A stretch of 64,000 bases of DNA, from the NCBI GenBank assembly GCA_029817715.1, contig JARUPY010000534.1, positions 4,528,501 to 4,592,500 on the forward strand. Reading direction: 5' to 3'. Source of the DNA: Melastoma dodecandrum (Eukaryota; Streptophyta; Magnoliopsida; Myrtales; Melastomataceae). Shown here piece by piece: positions 48,080 through 63,390 of this stretch; the first letter of the stretch is position 1; each line of letters starts with the position of its first letter. The notes below the pieces were generated by a model. That model was given only the letters and a program-made list of their open reading frames with translations. It was not told the origin of the DNA and ran no database searches. The translations under genes were made by a program, and so were the position numbers.

Positions 48080-49868
48080 ATGGCTCCCGTCGAGCAACCT
48101 TCGTGGGAGCAAAACAAGCTCCTCCTCCTCTTCCTCTTCCTCGTCCTCCTCGCAGTCCCGGCGGCTGCTCTTCCCGTCCCCGCTGCTGAGCAATTGCCCT
48201 ACCATTCCCTCCTCAAATCCTCCTGCAGCTCTTCCTTCTACCCTGACCTCTGCTACTCCGTGGTCGCCTCCTCCGCCTTCGCCTCTTCTGCTGCACCCCT
48301 CTCCACCCATAAGGACATCATCCTTGCCTCCCTCAACCTCACCATCGGCTCGGCCAAACAAAACCGCCTCTCCGTGCTGGACCTCATTCGCACGAGGTCG
48401 GCTCAGTTTACTGCTAGAGAGAAGACCGCCCTCGACGACTGTGTCGAGACCATTGATTTGACACTGGATGAGCTTCACTCCGCCATCGCCGACCTCCATG
48501 TTTACCCACAGAGGAAGACGCTCTTGCAGCACGCGGATGACCTGAAGACGCTCATCAGCGCTGCCATAACTAACCAGGAGACCTGCCTGGATGGGTTCTC
48601 ACACAACGATGCGGATAGGCACGTGCGGCAGCGGCTGTCAGATGGGCAGGTACATGTGGAACGGATGTGTAGCAATGCACTGGCTATGGTAAAGAGCCTG
48701 ACGGATGCCGACATTGCTGCTGAGAAGGCGAGGATGGTGATGTCGAACCGGAAGCTCAGAGAAGAGGCAGCGGCAGAGGATGCGCAGTGGCCAAAATGGG
48801 TAAAGGCGGGCGACCGAAAGCTGCTCCAGGCCTCGTCGGTCGCGGCAAATGTGACTGTGGCGGCAGATGGGTCTGGGGATTACAGGACAGTGAGTGCGGC
48901 GGTGGCAGACGCACCGCTGAAGAGCGAGAAGCGGTATGTGATAAGGATAAAGGCAGGGGTGTATGAGGAGAATGTAGAGGTGCCGAAGAAGAAGACGAAC
49001 ATAATGTTCCTCGGCGAGGGGCGGGGAAAGACCGTTGTTACATCGAACAGGAGTGTCGTGGATGGCAGCACGACATTCAAGTCTGCCACAGTTGGTAAGA
49101 GTTTTCTTCCTTAGACCTTGAGCTAAAACCTTACTCGCATCAGACTAACTGAAACCTCTGTGCATAATTTTTGAAGCCGTGGTTGGTGCCAACTTCCTCG
49201 CAAGGGACATAACCTTCGAGAACACGGCCGGGCACGCCAAGCACCAAGCAGTGGCACTTCGAGTCGGATCCGACCTCTCAGCTTTCTACCGCTGCGAGAT
49301 GCTTGCCTACCAGGACACCCTCTACGTCCACTCCAACCGCCAGTTCTTTGTGAGCTGCCTGATCGCTGGAACAGTTGATTTCATCTTTGGGAACGGGGCG
49401 GCCGTCTTCCAGGACTGCGACATCCAGGCACGACTTCCCGGTCCTGGCCAGAAGAACATGATCACGGCCCAGGGACGGATCGACCCGAACCAGAACACTG
49501 GGATAGTGATCCAGAAGTCGAGAATCTCAGCGGCCTCAGACCTTTATCCGGTCGCTGGGGACTTCCCTACGTTCCTAGGTAGGCCATGGAAGGAGTACTC
49601 GAGAACGGTCATCATGCAGTCAAACATATCGAGCCACGTACACCCCGCGGGCTGGCACGAATGGAATGGCGAGTTTGGGCTGAGGACGCTGTACTACAGG
49701 GAGTACCTCAACAAGGGCCCTGGGGCGGGTACGTCGGAGAGGGTGAACTGGACAGGGTTTAAGGTGCTGAGTTCCGCGGCAGATGTCGAGCAGTTCACAG
49801 CGGGGCAATTCATAGGCGGGGGGAGCTGGTTGGGCTCAACTGGGTTCCCGTTCACATTGGGCATGTAG
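48080..49868 (+). CDS. Pectin methylesterase, type I (PMEI pro-region plus CE8 catalytic domain), 2 exons
   Basis: Cell-wall enzyme that de-esterifies homogalacturonan. Exons 48080-49094 and 49177-49868 sum to 1,707 nt, or 568 aa. The N-terminal hydrophobic segment LLLLFLFLVLLAVPAAA is a signal peptide or anchor. An invertase/PMEI-like pro-region (about 40-215) has the four-cysteine pattern starting SSCSSSFYPDLC. A processing motif DRKLLQ (near 247) precedes the catalytic beta-helix, which begins VTVAADGSGDYRTVSAAV. Catalytic-site signs are YQDTLYVHSNRQFF, the DFIFGNGAAVFQDC aspartate region, GQKNMITAQGR and FLGRPWKEYSRT. The fold ends with GAGTSERVNWTGF and GSWL. Nothing is missing; it should be active after processing of the pro-region. 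Confidence 0.95.
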
Positions 49869-50328
49869 TAAATGGGCCGTGATGGGCCCATAATGATTTC
49901 GCAATGTCTCTGGTTGGGCCCCTAGACGCCCATAATGATGATTTACCAGCAGCATTCGAGGCCTGCTGTCACTCATCACGCGCAGATTTTTAAAACTAAA
50001 ACCCGGTAGGGGGGGGGGGGGGGGTCGGATCTTGGCAAAGAAGAGATCAGACAAAACAAACCTAAGATGAAGAGGAGACATCAAAGTCCAAAGTTCTTGT
50101 CCGAATCTGACAGCGACCCAAGATTTCAATTTTTTTATAAACCCGAAAAAAGGGAAAAGAAAGGATTCCCAATTACGGCACGTCTGTGAATCCCCTGAAC
50201 ATCGAGTTCCCCTTGTTTTGCCCAAAACTCTCTCCACCCCCTCTTTATCCTCGTCATCCGTCGTCGCGTCATTATCGGGGCTCTTGTTGTTGGCCGTGTA
50301 TATAGGGGGAAAATAAAGGGGAGAGAAG
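49869..50328. other. Intergenic between PME and AlaAT, with a 16-base G run
   Basis: A run of 16 G occurs at 50009-50024. The rest should be the PME 3' UTR and the AlaAT promoter/leader. No gene is seen. Confidence 0.45.
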
Positions 50329-54097
<3,769 letters not shown>

Positions 54098-57000
54098 GAG
54101 AGGCTTTGTCCAAAGGTTGGATGAGGAACCTGTATCGTGTTGTTGTGGTTCTCGTAGAACTCCTGTCTGTTCTCCTGGGAATAAGGATTTGTGAGTTAGG
54201 ACACACTGACTGCGTGTATTATGCGCGTGCGCGTCGCATCGGATGATCTGTTGGATGATACTTCCCACAAATTCATCGGGGGTGGTCAATAAAGGAGTAA
54301 CTAGTAAGTCATTTCTGAATGTCACTGTTATGTGATTATGTCCATAAACAAAAAGAGAGCTTTTTGTTGGGTATCAATAACAATCTTCTTCTTGGCTTCT
54401 TTTGTTCTTCTGTTGCCTCGCCAACTTCTTGTTGGTGCTCTGGTCTCATCGCCTTCTCTTCTTCTGGCTTTGACCTCGGCTAATGATATGCGGCTGCCGG
54501 AGCCCGATACCATGGGCACGCCTTAAGTTTAGATTTTGATGTTTTTACTTCAGTTTTCGGAATATTTTTGCTCTACGACGGCATTATGTAACTTTTCTGA
54601 TGACCTTTCGGGACAACTTAGACGCCAATTGCTTTGGCTTCACTGATTGCCTTGCCGAAGGTATTACCAACCCCAGCGTCTGAAGCTGCGGACAATTTCT
54701 GCCATGGACACAAACCTTCTCGGCAGTGGTGACCCCAAACGACTGGCAACCAGCACGTTATGGGCAACCGGTGCATGCTTTCTCAGTTCTTGTCCAGTCT
54801 GAAATCTTGATGATTCATCCGCTAAAATTAATAAACATGGTGTTAACCCGCTAAAATTTTAAATAATTATAATAGAACATAAAAACATGTGTTCATTCAA
54901 AATTCAGGTATGCTAAATTAGAAAATTACTAAAAAGTTGTCAAATATCACTAACTCAGTCTTTCATTCGAAAAATGTTATCGAAATCCCTAAAAAAATAA
55001 AATTTACATTCGAAAAAACCTCACGAATGACTTTGTTTATCATATTCCCTTTAGTCATCTTCACGTTAACACCATTAAAAAAGTTCCACACGGTTGAAAA
55101 GTCAGCTTCCTTAGTCTTTTGCATTGACTATTATTTATTTTCATTTCTTGTTATTCTGTTTGTTATTAACTTCATCTGCATTCTCTAATTTTTCAATCTC
55201 ATTAAAATCTAACAAATCTAACCTTAAACTTAGGTTTGGGCTAAACCTTCAAAATCAAAATTATAGAATCGACAAACAAAAAATATTAGAATATTGTCAA
55301 TTGAAAAACGTTCAAAAATAAAAGTCGAAATTATATTAGATTACAAACACTTTGATCTTTTGTGAGACGACCGGATGATAACAAAAATAAAATAGTTTGA
55401 AAGGTGACAGAACAAAAGCCTAATATATTTATTTGTTTTGACTTACGTCAATTTAATGTGAAACAAATTAGGCTTAAAATAAAATGAAAATAATTTAAAA
55501 TTATTATTTAATTCAAAATTATACGGATTACATATATTTATAAACGTGTTAAATTTTAAAACCTGAATTCGGATACAGATTTGTCGTGTCTAATGGGTCT
55601 TGATACGTTTAGATAAAAAAACACATCTAATTAAACCTAAATCTGTTTTAAATCAGGTAGAGTCAGTATCTGAAATTGTAATCACAGAGCTGGAGCAACT
55701 GAACCTGAAGATCAGCCTTGTAGGCATGTGTCAGGGCTGTGGCCCCTTCCATTTACCTTCAAAGTCTGATGTCTCCTGGCTCGACATGGTCCGAGACGGG
55801 ATCCATTGCTGCTTGCCCTTGAACTGGCAATAAAACCAAACGAGGTTTACATACGGCGACACGCGAAACTAAAACAGAATCACGCTAACTAAGCCGCACA
55901 AGAGATTGAGATCCAGCAAAATCTTTCAACGTGCTTGTGATTTTGCTTGTGTCGCAGGAGAAAGCTTGAATAAATTGCACCAATTAAAAAAAAAATCATT
56001 TATTAATATATCAGACGAACAGGCCGTAATTTTAATCTCGCAAAAAGAGGAAAAATGAATCCAACTAAAAAGAAAAATTGCCAGCTAATTTTAAGACAAA
56101 AAAGGAAAGAACGACGTCAAAAGGCAACTCTGATAAATATTTTCTTTTTTCCTTGCAGTTAGTTATTCGGAGGCGACCCAGGAACAAACGACATCATTCA
56201 TTCCATCTCTCCCCCCACCCGGGTTTTGTCGGAAATCCTAAAAAGATTTTAATCCAATCATGTTTGACCCAAAGCTCCCTACTTTATCCCCCTCCCCCTT
56301 CTTCTCAATCTTTCCCATAGATCGCGATTCTGAATACCCAATTAAAATAACCCAATTACGATTACTGTGTCCGGTATTGGGATTTTGTTGTATTGCATCT
56401 CCCCCGCTGTATCCCCTATTGTTATTAATCCCGTCGATTCACGCCCTCTTGAGCTTTTCCGTGGATTTTAGTAAGGAGGGGATAAGGATAAAGGGGTTTG
56501 TTGGGTCGCCCACCTCCCTCGTCTCCCGCGTTTGTTCGCATCCGCTTGTTTTTGATCTTTCAAAGCAGCCGCATTGGTCGACCCAGAGTTAGGGTTTTGA
56601 TTTCCGGCATCTGGGTATTCGAAGTTGAGGTATTTTCTCGTATGGGTTCGTGGCTTTCGTTGATTGAGTTCGGTCGCGTGGTTTCTTTGCCGCCGCGCCG
56701 AGGGGTGTTGCTTTTTGAGGGATTCGTCTTCACAATTCGAGAAGTGTTCAGGATTGTTGAAATTTGGAAAGTTTTGGGATTGCTGTTGCTAGATGAAGTA
56801 TGGTGTTGGATTTTGGGAGTGAAGTTGGCGCTACCTGGTTCTTCATCCGTTTCGTTTATGTTGTTGTGCTCCGGCTGCTTAGTCAGCAAGCTTTTCTTGT
56901 TGAGTTTATAAGTCGCTTGGCTATTCCAATTTTTTTTATGTCACGGTTTAAGTTTATACGTTTGGATGGGTTTGTAGTTTGAAGGAGTAAGGGAGTGAGC

Positions 57001-57184
57001 ACCGCATAGTTGGCACTTGCATTGCTGAGACGGGTCTTCATGTTGGAGGCAGTACTTGCCTCGAATGTAGCGCATCCGGGTTATAGCGATTTCAGGACAC
57101 AAGGAGCATTGAGGTTTTTAGTGGTCAATGAGATAAACTTGGTGAGAGGTGGCGTTATATAGTTTGTTTGCCACTGCAGAGTAG
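54098..57184. other. Intergenic plus 5' leader and leader intron of the ARID-PHD gene
   Basis: 54800-56100 is AT-rich with no supportable gene. From about 56150 the DNA becomes richer in C and T, then contains a likely leader exon; a GTATTT donor near 56630 and a CACTGCAG acceptor ending near 57178 could bound a 5' UTR intron just before the start codon at 57185. A TAG is in frame directly before the ATG. Confidence 0.4.
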
Positions 57185-60100
57185 ATGATGTTGCACGTAG
57201 GAGGAGCCTCAAGAAACATTTGCAGTCTCCTTGCTGTTACGAGTTCTAACTCATTGGCATCAGAAACAAAGAATGATTATGTGCAGAATCGGTATAAATA
57301 CCCCCTTTCAGAGGATGAAACATCAGGATATTTGGAGGTAATCGTCAGCCTTTATACATGTTCCGTACAGAATTTGAATTGTTGTTTTTAGACGGTTTTT
57401 ATTGTCATGGATGGAGGTTAGGGCTTCTCTAGATAATATAAATTCAGTCTTTGGTTCAGGCACATGTTCTGAGGAGTCCTAGTAAAGAAGGTTTTCGTGG
57501 AGCCATGGAAACACACAGGCCGTCTTTTGTTTACTTTGGTGGGAATCGACATAAGGATGATGTTGGACCTCTGGTTCTGGACGGACAAGAATGCTCTAGT
57601 GCTGAAGCCATATGTGGGTTGTTCGCCGAGTCATTGCCCGTCATTGTACGTTATTCACTTCACAATCTTTTCTAATCATTTCTCTGTGCATAATTTTGGG
57701 AAAAATGCAATGCATGCCTAGACAATTCCTACTTTTGTTCATCATACCTGTTATATCCTATACTTGATGCATTGGGAACTCCCTCAGTTTCCTGTTTCTC
57801 TACTTATTTAGTATCCAAAGAAGAATCTATACATAGTTTATGTTATTTAGAAAAATAAAGATAAGTACTCTCGTAATTCTAGTTTATCGTCAGGTTTACT
57901 TGGAGATACCAAATGGAAAAGAATTGGCAGAGGCCCTTCACTCTAAGGTGGGTTGTTCCCCAAGTAGTATAGATGATTTTTCTTTGTTGGATTTACTTTA
58001 TTATCATGGCTTCTGAGATGAACATGCACGTTTATCCTAATTGTCTGAAATGTTTACGACAGGGAATACCTTATGTGATATACTGGAATAATTTGATCCC
58101 TCTGGAAGCATCTTCCCATTTACTTCATTCCTTGCTGGTGGTTTTGAGGAGGTATCTCTTCATTAACTTGGTGTTTCTGCTGATATAACATCTTAATGGA
58201 AGTATTTTTCTTCCTTTTCTGAAAGGAACAAAACAGTGCAGGAGCAACAGAAAAGAAGCGATGGATGCTCTATTGAAATGATTTTTCTTTTATTGCAGTT
58301 CAGTCACCCATGCTTGGGATGCCTTCCAGTTTGTCCATGCTTCTTTTAAACTTTTCTGCCAGCGGAAGACTTTTGTCTTTCCCCATGCTAAGGCTGAAGC
58401 TCCCATCGACTTAGGTTTGCAGCTTCTTGGAAGTCCTCCTACTGAAAAAGATATTTCTCCCATTGACGTGAATGACTCAGAAGACCAGGAAAGTGCCCCT
58501 TCTGTTACCATTCATGATGATGATGTGAAGTCAAAGCTGCTCATTTGTGGGTCTCCATGTAGCTGGGTAAGCTTTCATAAACCACTGTATGTGTCATTAC
58601 GTGTGGTCTTGCACGTCCAAGCTTTCTGGTATCAACAATAATTTGTGTATGCCTGGATGAATATAGTTCTGGCATCTTTTCAGAATGCAGAGTCATATGA
58701 ATGGTTGGAGCATGGTGTCAATGCCCTTCTGACATCAGAAGTAAGTCTCACCAAAGCTTCATCCTGTTTTATTTGTTTCCATAATTATCTTGTAGTCGTG
58801 AAAATCTTGCAATTTAAAGTTAAAGCATCCTCTTTAGTTGTACGCAGTTTATGCTTACTTTACTATTTGTCTTCCGATTTCCTGTCCTCACGTTACAATT
58901 ACACTTCCTTGATTTATTTTCTCTCTCATTTTACGTTGATCATACTTCAGATGCGAGGGAGCAAACTCCTTGGGAGATTTAGGTATGTTTTCATCATGGT
59001 TTCTTAATCAGCTTCAATTGAATTGTAGATTATCTTAACGGGAAGGTTGGTCAGAGTTATGCACGCTTAAGAAAGACCTGAATATGCCTCTATCCCGCTA
59101 GTGTGTCATCCTTCAAGATTAATTATGTGTTGAATGTTAGTATATACACTATTGATTTGTAGATGATAATGCAGCACTCTTCAGCCAATGCTCCTTCCAG
59201 AGACGGTTTCCAGAGATGTTGTGACGATGCGTTGTGACATGTCGACATGCAGCTGTGCTCATATATCACTGTTGCTCTCTGGGAATGCCCAAATTTGCTT
59301 TGATGATCGGGTCGGTTCTTGAAATATTCCTCTTATTTATGTATAATGAATGGGACTACAATCCTGAACTTCGACGTTTTGCAGATCATGGAGAGTCATA
59401 TTAAGAAGAGTATTGTAGGGAGTAAGATTGTTCGTGTACACCGTAGATTCAATGAAAATAGACCTCCCTTTGCTCATCCTCGCTTATCTGCTTCAGTAGC
59501 TTGTGGAGCCCAAGTTTTTGAAGTTCTGATTAGTGCTCCTTCTTGGGCTTACCAGGTATGGTTTTCGCTACCATGTTTTCAGTCAAAGCCTTTAAAGCAC
59601 TCAATCTTATAATGCGGTCCTAAGTTATTTCTTGGAATTAGCAGTGCCATCTCCTTTTTTGCTGTTGCAGTAGGTTTCGCTGCCTGCTTGCGTCAACTGC
59701 TTTTAGTTCATACAACTGACCAATTATCTATTCATTTATATATGAAGGTTTTAAGGCAGCTGGCTTTAGATGCATCCTATCACAGTTTAGTTGCTCTTGG
59801 GGTTGCCAGTATTCAAGGATTGGCCGTTGCCTCCTTCAACAGTGATAATGCTGAAAATCTCGACTTTTTATCCTATGTGGAAAGAGTTGATGATTTTCTC
59901 CACGACCCTCTTGGGAATCCTCCTATTTGGTTGAAGCCTCCTGCTCCGAGTAGGAAACTGGCAGAAAAGTGCCCAGCAATAAGTCCTGAACACAGCATAA
60001 AAGAATCTGGGAGATGCAATAGATTTACTGATTGGGATGATTCCGGGTCGATTCTCAGTAGACCAAGACTAAAAGTGGCTGCTTTGAGGCCAGTTCCTCG

Positions 60101-61459
60101 TATTCGTCAGCAGAAGATGCAATTTGTTTCTCTGACTTCTGGAAGGGATGGTTCCGATAATGGCCAGTTTCAGGAAGCTAATGTTGCTCCCCCACCTAAG
60201 CCCAGAGTTATTAAAGCATCTACATATCGCAGATCGTCTGTGACGTCGTTGCAGGCAAAGCAGGTTATTTCTTTGAATCCATTGCCTCTCAAGAAGCATG
60301 GATGTGATCGTGGCCCAATCCAAGAATGTTCTGAGGTGGGGTCTTTCTCAGCATGCTTCATTTTTTTTTCTCTGGATGCTTTTGATTGAACTATATCAAC
60401 CTTTTCTGACGCTCATAGGCCACGGGCTGCGATATTTGTTATCTGAAGCGACTTGGTGGTAGAACATTACTGGGTTGCTGACAGCGGCAGCTGTTGTATG
60501 CTGCTTAATTTTACTTTCGATTCTAATATACGTGTTTACCACAGGGGGAGTTTTTGTCGGATTTAATGCATTTCCTGAACGTTCGTGGACACACAAGACT
60601 CATTCCTCAAGGTGGGGTTGCAGAATTTCCGGAAGCCGTGCTTAATGCGAAGCGCCTGGACCTTTACAACCTTTATAAGGAGGTGACCTCATTCATTTCA
60701 TCCTCCTATAGATATTGGGGAAATGGGCACGTTCTGAACTGTGGTAAGTACTTGTGAACTTGTATTAGGTGGTGAGTAGGGGGGGATTTCATGTTGGCAA
60801 TGGCATCAATTGGAAAGGACAAGTCTTTTCAAAGATGAGCAACTATACATCGACTCATCGGATGACTGTATGCTCACTATCTTCCCGTCATTGTTTTATT
60901 CATCATTTCTGCTTTTGTTTGTAGTAACAAATGACCCGTGTGGATGCTGTTATTGGGTTTCTCCAGGGCGTCGGAAACACGTTGAAGAGACACTACGAGA
61001 CCTACCTCCTTGAGTACGAATTAGCCCACGACGATGTTGATGGAGAATGCTGCTTATTATGTCACAGGTAGGCGGTCTTATGTTTCTTCTGCCTCAGATG
61101 TTCGACCGGCTTCCCATCACTACCTAGCTTACACTCCGCATTCCCTAAACGTGACAGTGGCGCGCCTGGTGACTGGGTTAACTGTGGGACCTGTGGTGAA
61201 TGGGCTCACTTCGGCTGTGACAGACGGCAAGGTCTTGGTGCTTTCAAGGTGAGATTCACAGCTTCAAATGCATATGACACTCAACAAAGAACCCAACCCT
61301 CCTATCTTCAACAATCTGATCCCTCTGGCTTTTCTTCTTGCGCCACAAAACATGCAGGATTATGCCAAGACGGACGGGTTAGAGTACACATGCCCAAATT
61401 GCAGCGTCACGAACCCAAAGAAGAGGGTGCATATGGCGATATCGAATGGGTTCACGTAG
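57185..61459 (+). CDS. ARID5: ARID-PHD nuclear protein, ARID5-like ISWI-complex subunit
   Basis: Chromatin protein; the Arabidopsis homologue I recall (At3g43240, ARID5) is a subunit of ISWI remodelling complexes. Exons: 57185-57337, 57460-57645, 57894-57947, 58063-58151, 58299-58566, 58684-58740, 58951-58982, 59175-59310, 59385-59555, 59748-60335, 60545-60682, 60769-60867, 60967-61067, 61158-61248, 61358-61459. They sum to 2,265 nt, or 754 aa, without a break. The long N-terminal half (MMLHVGGASRN, LEIPNGKELAEALHSKGIPY, PFAHPRLSASVACGAQVFEV) is conserved in this family but of unknown fold. The ARID starts near residue 580 (LSDLMHFLNVRGHTRLIPQG, then VVSRGGFHVGNGINWKGQVF). A C-terminal PHD finger has ECCLLCHSGAPGDWVNCGTC, CGEWAHFGCDRR and YTCPNCS. 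The protein ends ISNGFT. Confidence 0.92.
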
Positions 61460-62304
61460 TCCGCCTTCTGAAGCCACTAGAGTTTGTTCGCCTGCTCAGT
61501 TATGCCAATGCTCTTCCGGCGAAATCAACAAGATGCCGACGGGGGATGGAGTCTGGTCGGATTCTTTGTCGGGGTGGGTTGGGGGAGGGGAGAGGGTTGG
61601 TGGTTGTAGTCTTCCCCCTTGCAATTTTGATCCGTCTTACTCTCCCCATTTTGACAGACACCGTTGTGTATAACATGATGCAAGAAAATATTATTTAACC
61701 CTTCTTAGCAAATGGGGGTTTCGACCTTTCTTTCCTGGCTAAGGTGGAGATAATGGCGACGAAGCTGTCGCCCGGGGGGGTCGAGAGCACGAGGAGCGGG
61801 TCGATAACGCGGTCGGACGGGAAGCGGACAGGGACTAGCCCCTTCGTCGTAACAAGGGAAAAAAATTGATTAAATTCAACTGTTGGAGTTTCAAAATACG
61901 ATTTTATGAAAAAAAAATTTTAAAAATCGCGGTTCGATATCAAGTAGTAGTTTCAAAATGTCATTTTAAAATACTTTTGAAATGTTTTTTTTTTATATTT
62001 ATCGTGATTGTGCAATCAACCATTTGAAACCGTGATTTAAGAAAAGTAAATCATTAATTTTATAAATTATGATAATATTTAATAATTTTTTTTCGGGATA
62101 AAACCGTAATACAACAATAAGAAGCACCCCCTGTAATAGCCACGATACTATGTTGTCCGTTCGTTGAAAAAATGTAGGGTCACGTGTTCTGCAATCCAGT
62201 CTTAGGTCGTTGTCGTCCCGACATTGACATTGTCTCGTCTGATGCAAAAATCGATGCGACCCAACACAACAGTTAACGTTTTTGGGGTGGTGGGGTATGG
62301 TACA
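61460..62304. other. Downstream region of the ARID-PHD gene
   Basis: About 840 bp between the stop codon and the outer arm of the foldback element. It includes the 3' UTR and AT-rich DNA with runs of A and T. No gene is supportable. Confidence 0.4.
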
Positions 62305-63390
62305 CGAACGATGAGTTTTGTACGAAAATACGATTAGTTTTAAAAAAAATTTGCGAAATACGGTCCCAGTTTCATAAAATACGGTTTTATCGTCGAAGGG
62401 GCGCGTTATGAAAACGCGCCCCTCGGATTACAAAGAGGGCGCGGTCTCGAAACGCGCCCTCCGTGTGCCTGAGTGAGGGGTGGATTTTGGAAACCCACCC
62501 CTTACTCAGGTACCGATCCAATACAAACACGAGAGGGGATGGGGGAATATGCCTAAGTGTGCAAGGGGCGCGGTTTCAAAACGCGCCCCTTCAATAGGCC
62601 ACTCCCCCCGTCCCCCCCTTCAACACTTAGGCCACTCCCCCCGTCCCCCCGTCTCCCCTTCAACCTTAGGCCACTCCCCTCTGTCCCCCCTCTCGTTTTG
62701 GAATGGGTTTGCACAAGGGGCGCGGTACTGCGTCCCTTCTCCCGGTCCCCCCTGTCCCTCCCTTCAACACTTAGGCCACTCCCCCCTCCTTCAACCTTAG
62801 GCCACTCCCCCCGCCCCTTGTACCGTTCCAAAACGAGAGGGGGGACACGGGGGGAGTGGCCTAAGGTTGAAGGGGGACGGGGAGGACGGGGGGAGTGGCC
62901 TAAGTGTTGAAGGGGGGACGGGGGGAGTGGCCTAAGTGTTGAAGGGGGGACGGGGGGAAGGGGTGCGGTCTCAAAACGCGCCCCTTGTGCAAATCCGCCC
63001 CTTATACCATTCCAAAACGAGGGGGGGACAGGGGGAGTGGCCTAAGGTTGAAGGGTGGGACAGGGGGGAGTGGCCTAAGTGTTGAAGGGGGAGATGACGG
63101 GGGGAGTGGCCTGTTAAGGGGCGCGTTTTGAGACCGCGCCCCTTGCACACTTAGGCATATTCCCCCTTCCCCCTCTCGTATTTGTGTTGGGTCGGTGCCT
63201 GAGTCAGGGGCGGGTTTCTAAAACCCGACCCTCACTCAGGCACAGGGAGGGCGCGTTTCGAGACCGCGCCCTCTTTGTAATCCGACGCGCCCCTTCGACG
63301 GTAAAAGCGTATTTTACGAAACTTGGACCGTATTTCGCAATTTTTTTTTAAAACTAACCGTATTTCCGTAGAAAACTCCACAAACGATTA
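62305..63390. repeat. Large GC-rich foldback (inverted repeat) element built of nested small palindromes
   Basis: The two halves are inverted copies around about 62831. Outer arms share TGCGAAATACGGTCC (left, near 62352) with its complement near 63325-63339, and AAAATACG...CGTCGAAGGGGCGCG with its complement at about 63285-63315. Inner arms share GCCTAAGTGTGCAAGGGGCG and repeats of CTTAGGCCACTCCCCC. Within each arm lie self-complementary units: 62398-62422 (GGGGCGCGTT/AACGCGCCCC), 62435-62461, 62468-62510 (CCTGAGTGAGGGGTGG and its complement) and 62563-62591, with mirror versions on the right. No transposase or clear target duplication is seen. It may be a foldback or MITE-like transposon; if transcribed it would form a hairpin of about 0.5 kb. 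Confidence 0.8.

Noticed and set aside
47853..48461. 202-codon ORF on the + strand overlapping the PME start
   Set aside because: It overlaps the PME signal peptide in another frame and is Ser/Pro low complexity. The PME frame is conserved over its full length.
62480..62910. Overlapping ORFs of 92-117 codons inside the foldback element
   Set aside because: They are Pro/Ser/Gly-rich translations of the GC-rich repeats and occur on both strands because of the palindrome; no start or domain supports coding.
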